This document shows positions 1 to 6,491 of a stretch of DNA of 9,410 bases, piece by piece; the stretch's first letter is position 1, and the number at the start of each line of letters is the position of its first letter. The DNA comes from Acetobacteraceae bacterium (lineage in GTDB: Bacteria; Pseudomonadota; Alphaproteobacteria; Acetobacterales; Acetobacteraceae): contig DAHUXX010000096.1 in the NCBI GenBank assembly GCA_027306955.1, positions 1-9,410 on the forward strand, in the 5' to 3' direction. A program made the translations under genes and the position numbers. The notes under the pieces are model-generated. The model was not told the origin of the DNA, did no database searches, and saw only the letters and a program-made list of their open reading frames with translations.

Positions 1-336
1 GACGACGGTGCCGGATAACGTCCGGCGGGGGCGACCCCAGGGAAAGTGCCACAGAGAACAGACCGCCGGCGCCGCAAGCCGCCGGCAAGGGTGAAACGGT
101 GCGGTAAGAGCGCACCGCGCCCCCGGCAACGGGGACGGCACGGAAAACCCCACCGGGAGCAAGACCGAATAGGGGCGGCAGGTTTCGGCAAGAGCCGCAA
201 GCTCGAGCCGGGGCCAGGGGGTCCCGCCCCGCCGCCCGGGTTGGTCGCGCGAGGCGCGCAGCGATGCGCGTCCCAGAGGAATGGCCGTCCCACCCGCAAG
301 GGCGGACAGAACCCGGCTTACAGGCCGTCTGGCAGC
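1..336 (+). ncRNA. rnpB: RNase P RNA (type A), 5' end missing
   Basis: This is the catalytic RNA of ribonuclease P, which removes the 5' leader from tRNA precursors. Recognised by memory of the conserved core: AAAGTGCCACAGAGAACA (43-60), AAGGGTGAAACGGTGCGG followed by TAAGAGCGCACC (87-116, a hairpin with a GTAA-type loop), CGGAAAACCCCACC with GGGAGCAAGACCGAATAGG (141-173), the AGAGGAATGGCCGTCC block (275-290) and the 3' signature ACAGAACCCGGCTTA (306-320). Together these match the order seen in E. coli-type RNase P RNA. The 5' part, including the first strand of the closing P1 helix and the GGAAAGTCCGGGC block, lies before the window. The 3' end is set by analogy, about 16 bases after the CGGCTTA signature, and may be off by a few bases. 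An open reading frame crossing this region is incidental. No hairpin plus T-run terminator is seen after it. Confidence 0.95.
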
Positions 337-369
337 CTGTCCCGCAATCCCGATCCCATGCCGCAACCG

Positions 370-375
370 TTGACG
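370..375 (+). promoter_or_regulatory. Possible -35 element of the dcw promoter (weak)
   Basis: TTGACG matches five of six bases of the sigma-70 -35 consensus and is the best such hexamer in the leader. No good -10 hexamer follows at 16-18 bases; that stretch reads GCCGAAC-like. The call therefore rests on one half-site and position only. The start site may instead lie closer to the MraZ box array. Confidence 0.2.
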
Positions 376-442
376 AAACCTCCTCAGGCCGTGCCGAACC
401 AAATCCCAAACGCCCTTCAAACCCAGGGGTTTCCGCTTTACG

Positions 443-478
443 CCCGATGACACCCATGTTATCCCATGAAAACCCATG
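443..478 (-). promoter_or_regulatory. MraZ box array (putative operator of the dcw operon)
   Basis: CCCATG occurs exactly at 453-458, 463-468 and 473-478, and a weaker copy, CCCGATG, begins at 443, so all four sit on one 10-base pitch. Read on the minus strand each unit is ATGGG, giving TGGG cores separated by six bases. The published E. coli MraZ operator is a set of TGGGN direct repeats with 5-base spacers upstream of mraZ, the same 10-base period, which places each unit on one face of the helix. The array ends 45 bases before the mraZ start. Binding by the MraZ encoded here, and repression of its own operon, is inferred from family knowledge. The site could overlap the promoter core, as no better promoter is visible. 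Confidence 0.75.
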
Positions 479-497
479 GGGACGGGCACCCCGTGGG
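473..497 (+). promoter_or_regulatory. 9-bp leader hairpin upstream of the mraZ RBS
   Basis: CCCATGGGG (473-481) pairs with CCCCGTGGG (489-497) over nine base pairs, eight Watson-Crick and one G-U in RNA, around the seven-base loop ACGGGCA (482-488). There is no T-run afterwards, so it is not a standard intrinsic terminator. Its left arm contains the last MraZ box and its right arm carries a TGGG on the plus strand, so at DNA level it also makes an inverted pair of boxes. It ends 13 bases before the AGGGG ribosome binding site (511-515). A role in translation or operator geometry is inference. Confidence 0.5.
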
Positions 498-523
498 CCA
501 GGCAGTAGTGAGGGGCTGGCCGG

Positions 524-1012
524 ATGTCCCAGTTCCTGGGCACCCATCCGAACAAGCTGGATGCGAAGGGGAGGGTCTCCATTCCCGCGCCCTTTCGTGC
601 GGCCCTGCGCGGTGTCGATGGCGGCACGGCGACGCTGGTGCTGCGCCCGCACCATACCCATCGCTGCATCGACGGCTTCGCCGCCAGCTATTTCCACACG
701 CTCGCCAGTTCCATGGCGCGGCTCGACCTGTTTTCCGCCGACCAGGAGGATCTCGCGATCGCGCTCTATGCCGACGCGGTGGAGCTGGCGCCGGACAAGG
801 AGGGGCGCATCGTCCTGCCGCAGCAACTGATCGACTGGGCGGGGCTCGAGCAGGGTGCGACCTTTGTCGGCATGGGACGGCAGTTCCAGATCTGGTCGCC
901 CGAGGCCGCGGCCAGGCGCGCAGGGGAGGCACGGCTCGGCGTGCAGTCGCGCCGCCTCGCCGTCCCCGCGCCCTCGCCTGCTCCGGTGGCTGCGCCGGGG
1001 GTGGCGCCATGA
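524..1012 (+). CDS. mraZ: Transcriptional regulator MraZ
   Basis: MraZ, 162 residues, is the DNA-binding protein encoded first in most dcw clusters; in E. coli it represses its own operon and forms ring-shaped oligomers. Two AbrB/SpoVT-like swapped-hairpin repeats are visible. The first is around residues 5-28 (NKLDAKGRVSIPAPFR) and the second around 90-108 (DKEGRIVLPQQLIDWAGL), followed by GRQFQIWSPE (118-127), a typical MraZ segment. The start is supported by AGGGG at 511-515 and by the canonical short N-terminus before the first repeat. The last 18 or so residues form a Pro/Ala/Val tail beyond the usual fold; the total is slightly longer than the 152 residues of the E. coli protein. The stop overlaps the rsmH start at ATGA (1009-1012). 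The likely target is the box array at 443-478. Confidence 0.95.
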   Translation: MSQFLGTHPNKLDAKGRVSIPAPFRAALRGVDGGTATLVLRPHHTHRCIDGFAASYFHTLASSMARLDLFSADQEDLAIALYADAVELAPDKEGRIVLPQQLIDWAGLEQGATFVGMGRQFQIWSPEAAARRAGEARLGVQSRRLAVPAPSPAPVAAPGVAP

Positions 1013-1965
1013 GCGAGACCGCGCCCCAGGGGCATGTGCCGGTGATGCTCGCCGAGGTGCTGGAGGTGCTGGCGCCGCGCAAGGGCGGCGTTTACCTCGA
1101 CGCGACCTTCGGCGGCGGCGGCTACGCGGCGGCGATCCTGGAGCGAGGCTGCACGCTGTTCGCGCTGGATCGCGACCCGGCGGCGATCGCGCGCGGTGCC
1201 GCGCTGGCGGCGCGCTACCCCGGACGGCTGACGCTCGTTGAGGGACGCTTCGGCGCGATGCTGAACCTGTTGCGCGATCACCGCGTCGTGGCGCTCGAGG
1301 GCGTGGTGATGGATCTCGGGGTCTCGTCCTATCAGCTCGACGATCCCGCGCGTGGTTTCAGCTTCCGCGCCGACGGGCCGCTCGACATGCGCATGGGCGC
1401 CGAGGGACCCACGGCGGCGGACCTGGTCAACCATCTGCCCGAACGCGAACTTGCCGATCTGCTCTACGAATTCGGCGAGGAGCGGGCGGCACGGCGGATC
1501 GCGCGCGCGATCGTCGCGGCGCGCGCCGAGGCGCCGATCACGACCACGCTGGCGCTCGCCGCGATCGTCCGCCGCGCGGTGCCGCGAAGTGCGGACGGGA
1601 TTGATCCCGCGACGCGAAGCTTCCAGGCGCTGCGCATCCGGGTGAACGACGAGCTGGGCGAGATCACGCGAGCACTCGAGCAGGCTGCCGGTCTGCTGGC
1701 GCCAGGCGGGCGGCTCGTTGTCGTCGCGTTCCATTCGCTCGAGGACCGGCTGGTGAAGCGCTTCATGCAGGGTGCTGCCGGCCGTGCGCCGCGCCCCTCG
1801 CGGCACCTGCCCGAGAGGCCGCCACGCCAGGCCGGGTTCGCGTTGCTGACGCCGCGCGCGCTGCGACCGAGCGAGGCCGAAGTCGCCGCCAACCCGCGGG
1901 CACGCAGCGCGCGGCTGCGCGCCATCGCGCGCGAGGCGGTCAGCATCACACGAGACGCCGCATGA
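1009..1965 (+). CDS. rsmH: 16S rRNA (cytosine(1402)-N(4))-methyltransferase RsmH (MraW)
   Basis: RsmH, 318 residues, uses S-adenosylmethionine to methylate N4 of C1402 in 16S rRNA, in the decoding centre. Family signatures run the full length: GHVPVMLAEVLEVL (8-21), the SAM-binding LDATFGGGGYA (30-40), LFALDRDP (50-57), VVMDLGVSSYQLDDPARGFSF (start and end at 99 and 119), GPLDMRM (123-129), LLYEFGEERAARRIARAI (151-168), SFQALRIRVNDELGEI (204-219) and VVVAFHSLEDRLVKRFM (237-253). The length is normal for the family. The ATG at 1009 is chosen because it overlaps the mraZ stop by four bases and leaves the usual short N-terminus. The same frame is open upstream to 466, but that part lies inside mraZ in another phase. 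GGGGG at 997-1001 may serve as a ribosome binding site. The stop overlaps ftsL at ATGA. Confidence 0.97.
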   Translation: MSETAPQGHVPVMLAEVLEVLAPRKGGVYLDATFGGGGYAAAILERGCTLFALDRDPAAIARGAALAARYPGRLTLVEGRFGAMLNLLRDHRVVALEGVVMDLGVSSYQLDDPARGFSFRADGPLDMRMGAEGPTAADLVNHLPERELADLLYEFGEERAARRIARAIVAARAEAPITTTLALAAIVRRAVPRSADGIDPATRSFQALRIRVNDELGEITRALEQAAGLLAPGGRLVVVAFHSLEDRLVKRFMQGAAGRAPRPSRHLPERPPRQAGFALLTPRALRPSEAEVAANPRARSARLRAIAREAVSITRDAA

Positions 1966-2936
1966 TCCGCCCGATCACACTCCTGGCCTTCTTTGCCGCT
2001 GCCGGCTCCGGTCTGTATCTCTACCAGACCAAGCTCTCGGCGCAGCTGCTCGACCAGCGGATCACCCACACGGTGAGCGAGATCCGCAAGGCACGGCAGC
2101 GGACGGCGCTGCTGACGGCGGAATACGCGCTGCTCAACGATCCGACGCGCCTGCAGCAGCTTTCCAACGAGTTCCTGCAGCTGCCGCCGACCAGGCCGAG
2201 CCAGTACGTGACCATGGCGGACCTCGCGTCGCGGCTGCCGCCCGTCGGTCCGCCACCGGCGCCGCCGGCGCCGCCGCAGGAAGTGACACCCCCGGTGGAC
2301 CTGCCGGGCGCCGCGCCCGGCGGGGTGCCGGGTGGCGTGCCCAGCGGGGCGCCGAACGGCGGCACCCCCATGGCCTCGGCGCCCACCGCTGGCGTGCCCG
2401 CCGGCACGGTGCCTCCGACCGTGGCATCCGCCGCAGGACCCAGTGCTGGCCCGTCCAGTGCTGGCACGAGCCATGCCATGCAGCCGGCGGCGGTGAGCGT
2501 GGCGTCTGTGCTGGCGCCGCCGCCGCCCGCACCGCCGCCGTCCGGGTCGCCTGGCGTCGTCGCCAGCGGACCAACGCGCACCGTGATCGCTGCGCGGCTC
2601 GCGCACGTGGCGCCGGTCCGCACCGCCGGGGTGCACCTGCCTGATATCCGCCGCCTGCTGGCCGAGACGCCAGCGTCGCCGCCAACGACGCTCGCCGACG
2701 CGCAGCCGGTGGCGCGTCCGTATGCAAGGCGCGTGGGCTCCGCGCCGCCGCCGGTGCGGACCGCGCAGGTGGTGACGGCGCGGCCCCTGCCGGTGCGCCC
2801 TATGGCGGTGCAGCCTGTGGCGATGCGCGCAACGCCGGCGCGGCCCACCGAGGCGGTCTCCATGCTGGGCATGGCCTGGACCGCGCAAAACCGAGCGGTC
2901 AACGCGCCCGCCAACGCCCCTGGGGGCAACCGGTGA
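1962..2936 (+). CDS. ftsL: Cell division protein FtsL with a long Pro/Ala-rich C-terminal extension
   Basis: FtsL is a small bitopic inner-membrane protein that joins FtsB and FtsQ and activates FtsW-FtsI in the divisome. Residues 4-20 form a single membrane segment with a short cytoplasmic N-terminus. A likely coiled coil follows (about 25-75) ending in the FtsL-type signature AEYALLNDPTRLQQLSNEFL (53-72) and LPPTRPSQYVTMADL. The sequence is divergent, so the name rests on these features and on its place between rsmH and ftsI. Typical FtsL proteins have about 90-150 residues; this one has 324. From about residue 93 to the end the sequence is low complexity, rich in Pro, Ala, Val and Gly, with stretches such as APPPPAPPPSG. 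It would lie in the periplasm. The 3' end overlaps the GTG of ftsI by four bases, so the extension belongs to the reading frame. Confidence 0.85.
   Translation: MIRPITLLAFFAAAGSGLYLYQTKLSAQLLDQRITHTVSEIRKARQRTALLTAEYALLNDPTRLQQLSNEFLQLPPTRPSQYVTMADLASRLPPVGPPPAPPAPPQEVTPPVDLPGAAPGGVPGGVPSGAPNGGTPMASAPTAGVPAGTVPPTVASAAGPSAGPSSAGTSHAMQPAAVSVASVLAPPPPAPPPSGSPGVVASGPTRTVIAARLAHVAPVRTAGVHLPDIRRLLAETPASPPTTLADAQPVARPYARRVGSAPPPVRTAQVVTARPLPVRPMAVQPVAMRATPARPTEAVSMLGMAWTAQNRAVNAPANAPGGNR
2238..2933 (+). repeat. Low-complexity Pro/Ala/Val/Gly coding tract in ftsL
   Basis: This stretch encodes FtsL residues from about 93 onward. It lacks a recognisable domain and contains short imperfect repetitions, for example GGVPGGVPSGAP near 2317-2352 and CAGTGCTGGC twice, at 2440 and 2456. 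It ends in Val/Arg/Ala-Pro segments of the type RPLPVRPMAVQPVAMRATP. The biased composition and small internal repeats point to growth by slippage or local duplication. An unstructured periplasmic linker is the simplest reading. Confidence 0.6.
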
Positions 2937-5005
2937 GTGATCTGCCCGATCGCGCGCCGCCGGAGCCGAGCGCGCCCGCACGGCGCTTCGGCGCGCCGGC
3001 AGCCGGGAGCATTCCGCGCATGGAGACGGTGCGTGTCACCGCACCGGACCTGGAACGTCGAGCCGCCATCGCGCGCAGTCACCGGCGGCTGACGGTGGGG
3101 ATCATCGGCTTCGCCGTGCTGTATGTCGCGGTGGCCATGAAACTTACCGATGCCACGGTCCTGCAGCCGATGCTGCCGTCCAAGGCGCTGATCGCCACCA
3201 ACGTGCCGCAGCTTCCGCCACGGCAATCCGCGCTGGCCGCGACGCCCGCGGCGCTGCCCATGCTGGGCCACACGCACCGCGCCCCGATCATCGACCGCAA
3301 CGGCGAGATCCTCGCGATCTCGGTGCCGATGGCGACCGCCTATGCCGATCCGCGGCAGATCGCGGACCCGAAGCACGCGGCGGAAAAGCTCGCGACGGTG
3401 CTGCCCAACCTCAACGTGGCGGCGATGACCGCGCGGCTGTCGAGCAACCTGCAGTTCGTCTATGTCGCGCGCGACATCACGCCGGAGCAGGAGATCCGCA
3501 TCAACGATCTCGGCATTCCCGGCATCGGCTTCCGCGAGACCGAGGTGCGCCGCTATCCGCTCGGCCGCGTCGCCGCCCAGGTGCTCGGCAATGTCGACCG
3601 CGCGGGGCACGGCGACATGGGGATCGAGGCGTATTTCGACAAACGGCTGCTGAGCGACCCGAAGCCGCTGCGCCTGTCGCTCGACGTGCGCGTGCAGGCG
3701 GTGGTGCGCGACGTGCTCGCGCACGCGTTCCACGAGTTCAAGCCGATCGGCGCCGTGGGCATCGTGATGAACGTCAACACCGGCGAGGTGCTCGCGAGCG
3801 TGAGCCTGCCCGACTACAACGCGAACAACTTCAGCAACTCGACGCCGGCGGAGCGGTTCGACCGCGCGGTGCAGGGCGCCTACGAGCCGGGCAGCATCCT
3901 GAAGCTCGAAACCCTCTCGATGGCGCTCAACAAGGGGATCATCCATCCCTGGGACGAGTTCGACGCCATCCACCCGATCCATGTCGGGCGCTTCACCATC
4001 ACCGACTACGAGGGCAAGCACCGCTGGCTCTATCTGCCGGAAGTGCTGGTCTATTCCTCCAATCTCGGCGCCTCGCACATCGCGCTCGCGGTGGGGGGCA
4101 CGGACCAGCGCGCCTGGCTGCAGCGCGTGGGCATGTTCCGCCGCCTGGGGATCCAGCTGCCCGAGGCAGGCAACCCGATGTTCCAGCCGGCGAGCCAGTG
4201 GGGTCCGGCGACGGTGATGACGGTGGGCTTCGGCGAGGGCATCACCGAGCCGCCGATGCAGATCGTGCGCGGCGCCGCGACCATCGTGAACGGCGGCCTG
4301 CAGCGCCCGGCGACGCTGCTCGCGGTGGCACCCGGCACCGAGGTTGCCGGCACGCGGGTGATGAAGGAATCGACCTCGATCGTGATGCGCAAGATGATGC
4401 GCCTCGTGGTCGCCGACGGCACCGGCATGGCCGCGAACGTGCCAGGTTATTTCGTTGGCGGAAAGACAGGCACGGCGGAGAAGATCGGCGCCAACGGCTA
4501 CCACCTGCACGTCAACGTCAGCGCCTTCATCTGCGCGTTTCCGATGAATGCCCCCCAATACGCCGTCTACGTCATGCTCGACGCGCCGCACGGCACCAAG
4601 GCCACGGGCTATTTCTCCACCGCCGGCGAGGTCTCCGCACCCGCCGCGGGCGAGATCATCGCACGCATCGCCCCGATGCTCGGCCTGCTGCCCGCGACCG
4701 GTGCCGAGGCACAGGCGATCGACGCCGAGCTCGCCATGGCCCTGAAGCCGCAGCCGCCGCCTGGCGTGGCGCCGGACGTGATTCCATTCCAGCCGACGCC
4801 GCCCAACGCCATCGGCGCGGCACCCGCGTCCGTGCCGACATCGCCCGACGCCTATGGCATGGCGCGGGCATCCCAGCCGACGCCGCCCAACGCCACCGCC
4901 ATCGCGCCGCTGCCACCGCCACCGCCGCCGCCGCCCGGCGCGGCGGGAGCCGGGCAGCGCCGAGCCGATGCCAGCCGCACGGCGCAGACCGTTGCGCTTC
5001 GCTGA
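2933..5005 (+). CDS. ftsI: Peptidoglycan D,D-transpeptidase FtsI (PBP3, class B)
   Basis: FtsI is the septal class B penicillin-binding protein that cross-links peptidoglycan with FtsW. Of 690 residues, 1-50 are cytoplasmic and Pro/Arg-rich and about 52-70 are a membrane anchor. The PBP dimerisation region begins near residue 116 (HRAPIIDRNGEILAIS). The catalytic motifs are all present: SILK at 321-324 (nucleophile S321, K324), SSN at 375-377 and KTGTAEK at 511-517. From about residue 600 a Pro-rich tail follows, with two QPTPPNA units and eight consecutive prolines (661-668). I take the GTG at 2933, which overlaps the ftsL stop by four bases. A second choice is ATG at 3020 (661 residues), which has GGGAG at 3005-3009 at good spacing and would still keep the membrane anchor. 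The 3' end overlaps murE by 38 bases. Confidence 0.95.
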   Translation: MSDLPDRAPPEPSAPARRFGAPAAGSIPRMETVRVTAPDLERRAAIARSHRRLTVGIIGFAVLYVAVAMKLTDATVLQPMLPSKALIATNVPQLPPRQSALAATPAALPMLGHTHRAPIIDRNGEILAISVPMATAYADPRQIADPKHAAEKLATVLPNLNVAAMTARLSSNLQFVYVARDITPEQEIRINDLGIPGIGFRETEVRRYPLGRVAAQVLGNVDRAGHGDMGIEAYFDKRLLSDPKPLRLSLDVRVQAVVRDVLAHAFHEFKPIGAVGIVMNVNTGEVLASVSLPDYNANNFSNSTPAERFDRAVQGAYEPGSILKLETLSMALNKGIIHPWDEFDAIHPIHVGRFTITDYEGKHRWLYLPEVLVYSSNLGASHIALAVGGTDQRAWLQRVGMFRRLGIQLPEAGNPMFQPASQWGPATVMTVGFGEGITEPPMQIVRGAATIVNGGLQRPATLLAVAPGTEVAGTRVMKESTSIVMRKMMRLVVADGTGMAANVPGYFVGGKTGTAEKIGANGYHLHVNVSAFICAFPMNAPQYAVYVMLDAPHGTKATGYFSTAGEVSAPAAGEIIARIAPMLGLLPATGAEAQAIDAELAMALKPQPPPGVAPDVIPFQPTPPNAIGAAPASVPTSPDAYGMARASQPTPPNATAIAPLPPPPPPPPGAAGAGQRRADASRTAQTVALR
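4789..4895 (+). repeat. 23-base direct repeat in the ftsI tail
   Basis: The 23 bases at 4789-4811 recur without mismatch at 4873-4895, 84 bases (28 codons) apart and in the same frame. Each copy encodes QPTPPNA. The unit has no transposon-like ends and lies wholly within the Pro-rich tail, which suggests a short tandem duplication during growth of the tail. Confidence 0.8.
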
Positions 5006-6491
5006 CGTGATCGCCGCCACTCTGCGAGAAGGCACGCCGCGCGCGCTCGATCCCGCCCACCGCGAGCTCGCCCCTGGCGCCGGCGACGGCACGGTGGACA
5101 TCACCGGCATCACCGCCGACAGCCGTGCCGTCGGTCCCGGCATGATCTTCGCGGCCCTGGCCGGGACGCGCACCGACGGGCGGCGCTTCATTGCGGATGC
5201 CGTGGCGCGCGGGGCTGCGGCCGTGCTCGCGCCCGCGGGCACGATATGGCCCGAGGGCGTGGCGCGGCGGCCAATGATCGAGGACGCGCAGCCGCGCCGG
5301 CTGCTCGCGCGCATTGCGGCGACGCTCGCCGGGCCGGCGCCGCGCACGCTCGCCGCCGTCACCGGCACCAACGGCAAGACCAGCAGCGTCGATTTCCTGC
5401 GCCAGATCTGGACCCGCGCCGGGCTGCGCGCGGCCAGTATCGGCACGCTGGGCGTCATTGCGGAAAGCGAACAAATCGGTGCCGGACTCACCTCTCCCGA
5501 CCCGGTGACGCTAGCCAACACGCTGGCGCGACTGGCGCGGGCGGGCGTCGCCGACGTGGCGATCGAGGCCTCCTCGCACGGGCTCGATCAGTTCCGGCTC
5601 GATGGCTGCGTGTTCGCGGCCGCGGCGTTCACCAACCTGACGCGCGACCATCTCGACTATCACGCCACCATGGCGGCCTATCGCGCGGCCAAGCTCAGGC
5701 TGTTCGAGGAGTTGCTGCGCGACGGCGGCACGGTGGTCGCGACGACGGCGCTCGACGGCGAGACCGCGGCGGCGCTGATGGCGATCGCGGCGCGGCGGCG
5801 GCTGCCGCGGGTGCTGGTGGGCGAGGCGCCGGAGGCCGACCTGCGCCTGCTCGCCGCGACGCCGTTGCCGGAAGGACAGGAGCTCGCGGTCGCGGCGCAT
5901 GGGACGACGCACCGGCTGATGCTGCCGGTGGCGGGGCTCTTCCAGGCGGACAACGCGCTGGTGGCGGCCGCGCTGGCCGAGGCGCTGGGCACCGACCCGT
6001 GGCCGCATCTGGCGCACCTGGCGCCGGTACGCGGGCGGATGGAGCGCGCGGCGGTGCTGGCCAACGGGGCGGCGGCGTATGTCGATTACGCGCACACGCC
6101 GGACGCGCTGGAGCGCCTGGTGGCGGCGCTGCGGCCGCACACGCATGGACGCATCATCCTGGTGTTCGGCGCCGGCGGCGACCGCGATCCCGGCAAGCGG
6201 CCGCTGATGGGCGCGGTGGCGCGGACGGCCGATGTCGCCATCGTCACCGACGACAATCCGCGCGGGGAGGATCCCGCGACCATCCGCGCGACCATCCTCG
6301 CCGCCTGCCCTGGCGCCATCGAGATCGGCGACCGGGCGCGGGCGATCGCCGAGGGGCTGGCGATGCTGCGCGCGGGCGACGTGCTGGCGGTGGCGGGCAA
6401 GGGGCACGAGCAGGGGCAGATCGTGGGCAGGACGGTGCTGCCGTTCGACGACGCCTGCGTGATCCGTGAGCTCGCGGGGGCAGCGCGATGA
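4968..6491 (+). CDS. murE: UDP-MurNAc-L-Ala-D-Glu:meso-diaminopimelate ligase MurE
   Basis: MurE, 507 residues, is the cytoplasmic ATP-dependent ligase adding the third residue of the stem peptide. The N-terminal substrate domain has GITADSRAVGPGMIFAALAG (47-66). The ATP-binding loop is TGTNGKTSS (132-140), followed by SPDPVTL (176-182), EASSHGLDQFRLDG (200-213) and FTNLTRDHLDYH (221-232). K242 in YRAAKLRLF is the lysine carbamylated in the family. The C-terminal domain has VRGRMER (354-360), VDYAHTPDALE (372-382) and DNPR (429-432). DNPR is the known signature for meso-diaminopimelate rather than lysine. The ATG at 4968 is chosen because it gives the usual N-terminal PLRFADVI segment; it overlaps ftsI by 38 bases in another frame and lacks a close ribosome binding site. 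GTG at 5007 is an alternative. The frame is open further upstream, to 4854, but that part is Arg/Pro-rich and lies within ftsI. Confidence 0.95.
   Translation: MPAARRRPLRFADVIAATLREGTPRALDPAHRELAPGAGDGTVDITGITADSRAVGPGMIFAALAGTRTDGRRFIADAVARGAAAVLAPAGTIWPEGVARRPMIEDAQPRRLLARIAATLAGPAPRTLAAVTGTNGKTSSVDFLRQIWTRAGLRAASIGTLGVIAESEQIGAGLTSPDPVTLANTLARLARAGVADVAIEASSHGLDQFRLDGCVFAAAAFTNLTRDHLDYHATMAAYRAAKLRLFEELLRDGGTVVATTALDGETAAALMAIAARRRLPRVLVGEAPEADLRLLAATPLPEGQELAVAAHGTTHRLMLPVAGLFQADNALVAAALAEALGTDPWPHLAHLAPVRGRMERAAVLANGAAAYVDYAHTPDALERLVAALRPHTHGRIILVFGAGGDRDPGKRPLMGAVARTADVAIVTDDNPRGEDPATIRATILAACPGAIEIGDRARAIAEGLAMLRAGDVLAVAGKGHEQGQIVGRTVLPFDDACVIRELAGAAR

Larger units (their letters stand above)
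337..523 (+). other. rnpB-mraZ intergenic leader
   Basis: This gap of about 187 bases has no supportable gene. Its left half holds only weak promoter-like sequence. Its right half holds the 10-base-pitch CCCATG array, a 9-bp hairpin and the mraZ ribosome binding site, each listed separately. A short palindrome-like stretch, AAACCCAGGGGTTT (419-432), also lies here, but its centre is only two bases, so it is a poor RNA hairpin. The stretch is less GC-rich and less codon-like than its flanks. Transcription of the whole dcw block most likely starts here, because no other gap exists downstream. Confidence 0.7.

Noticed and set aside
419..432. AAACCCAGGGGTTT as an rnpB terminator or an operator
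   Set aside because: The centre is only two bases, so a stable RNA hairpin is unlikely, and only three T follow. It could be chance.
46..450. Open frame of 134 codons at the left edge
   Set aside because: It lies mostly on the conserved RNase P RNA and encodes an Arg/Pro-rich sequence; the RNA explains the conservation.
466..1008. Upstream in-frame extension of rsmH through mraZ
   Set aside because: It overlaps mraZ entirely in another phase, its translation is not like any RsmH N-terminus, and the ATG at 1009 gives a normal-length protein.
4854..4967. In-frame upstream extension of murE within ftsI
   Set aside because: The extra 38 residues are an Arg/Pro-rich shadow of the FtsI tail and do not resemble a MurE N-terminus.
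2021..5521. Minus-strand open frame of 1166 codons across ftsL, ftsI and the start of murE
   Set aside because: It is antisense to genes with intact family motifs. Its translation is Arg/Ala/Gly/His-rich with no recognisable domain. High GC with strong third-position bias removes stops from this phase, so long antisense frames are expected.
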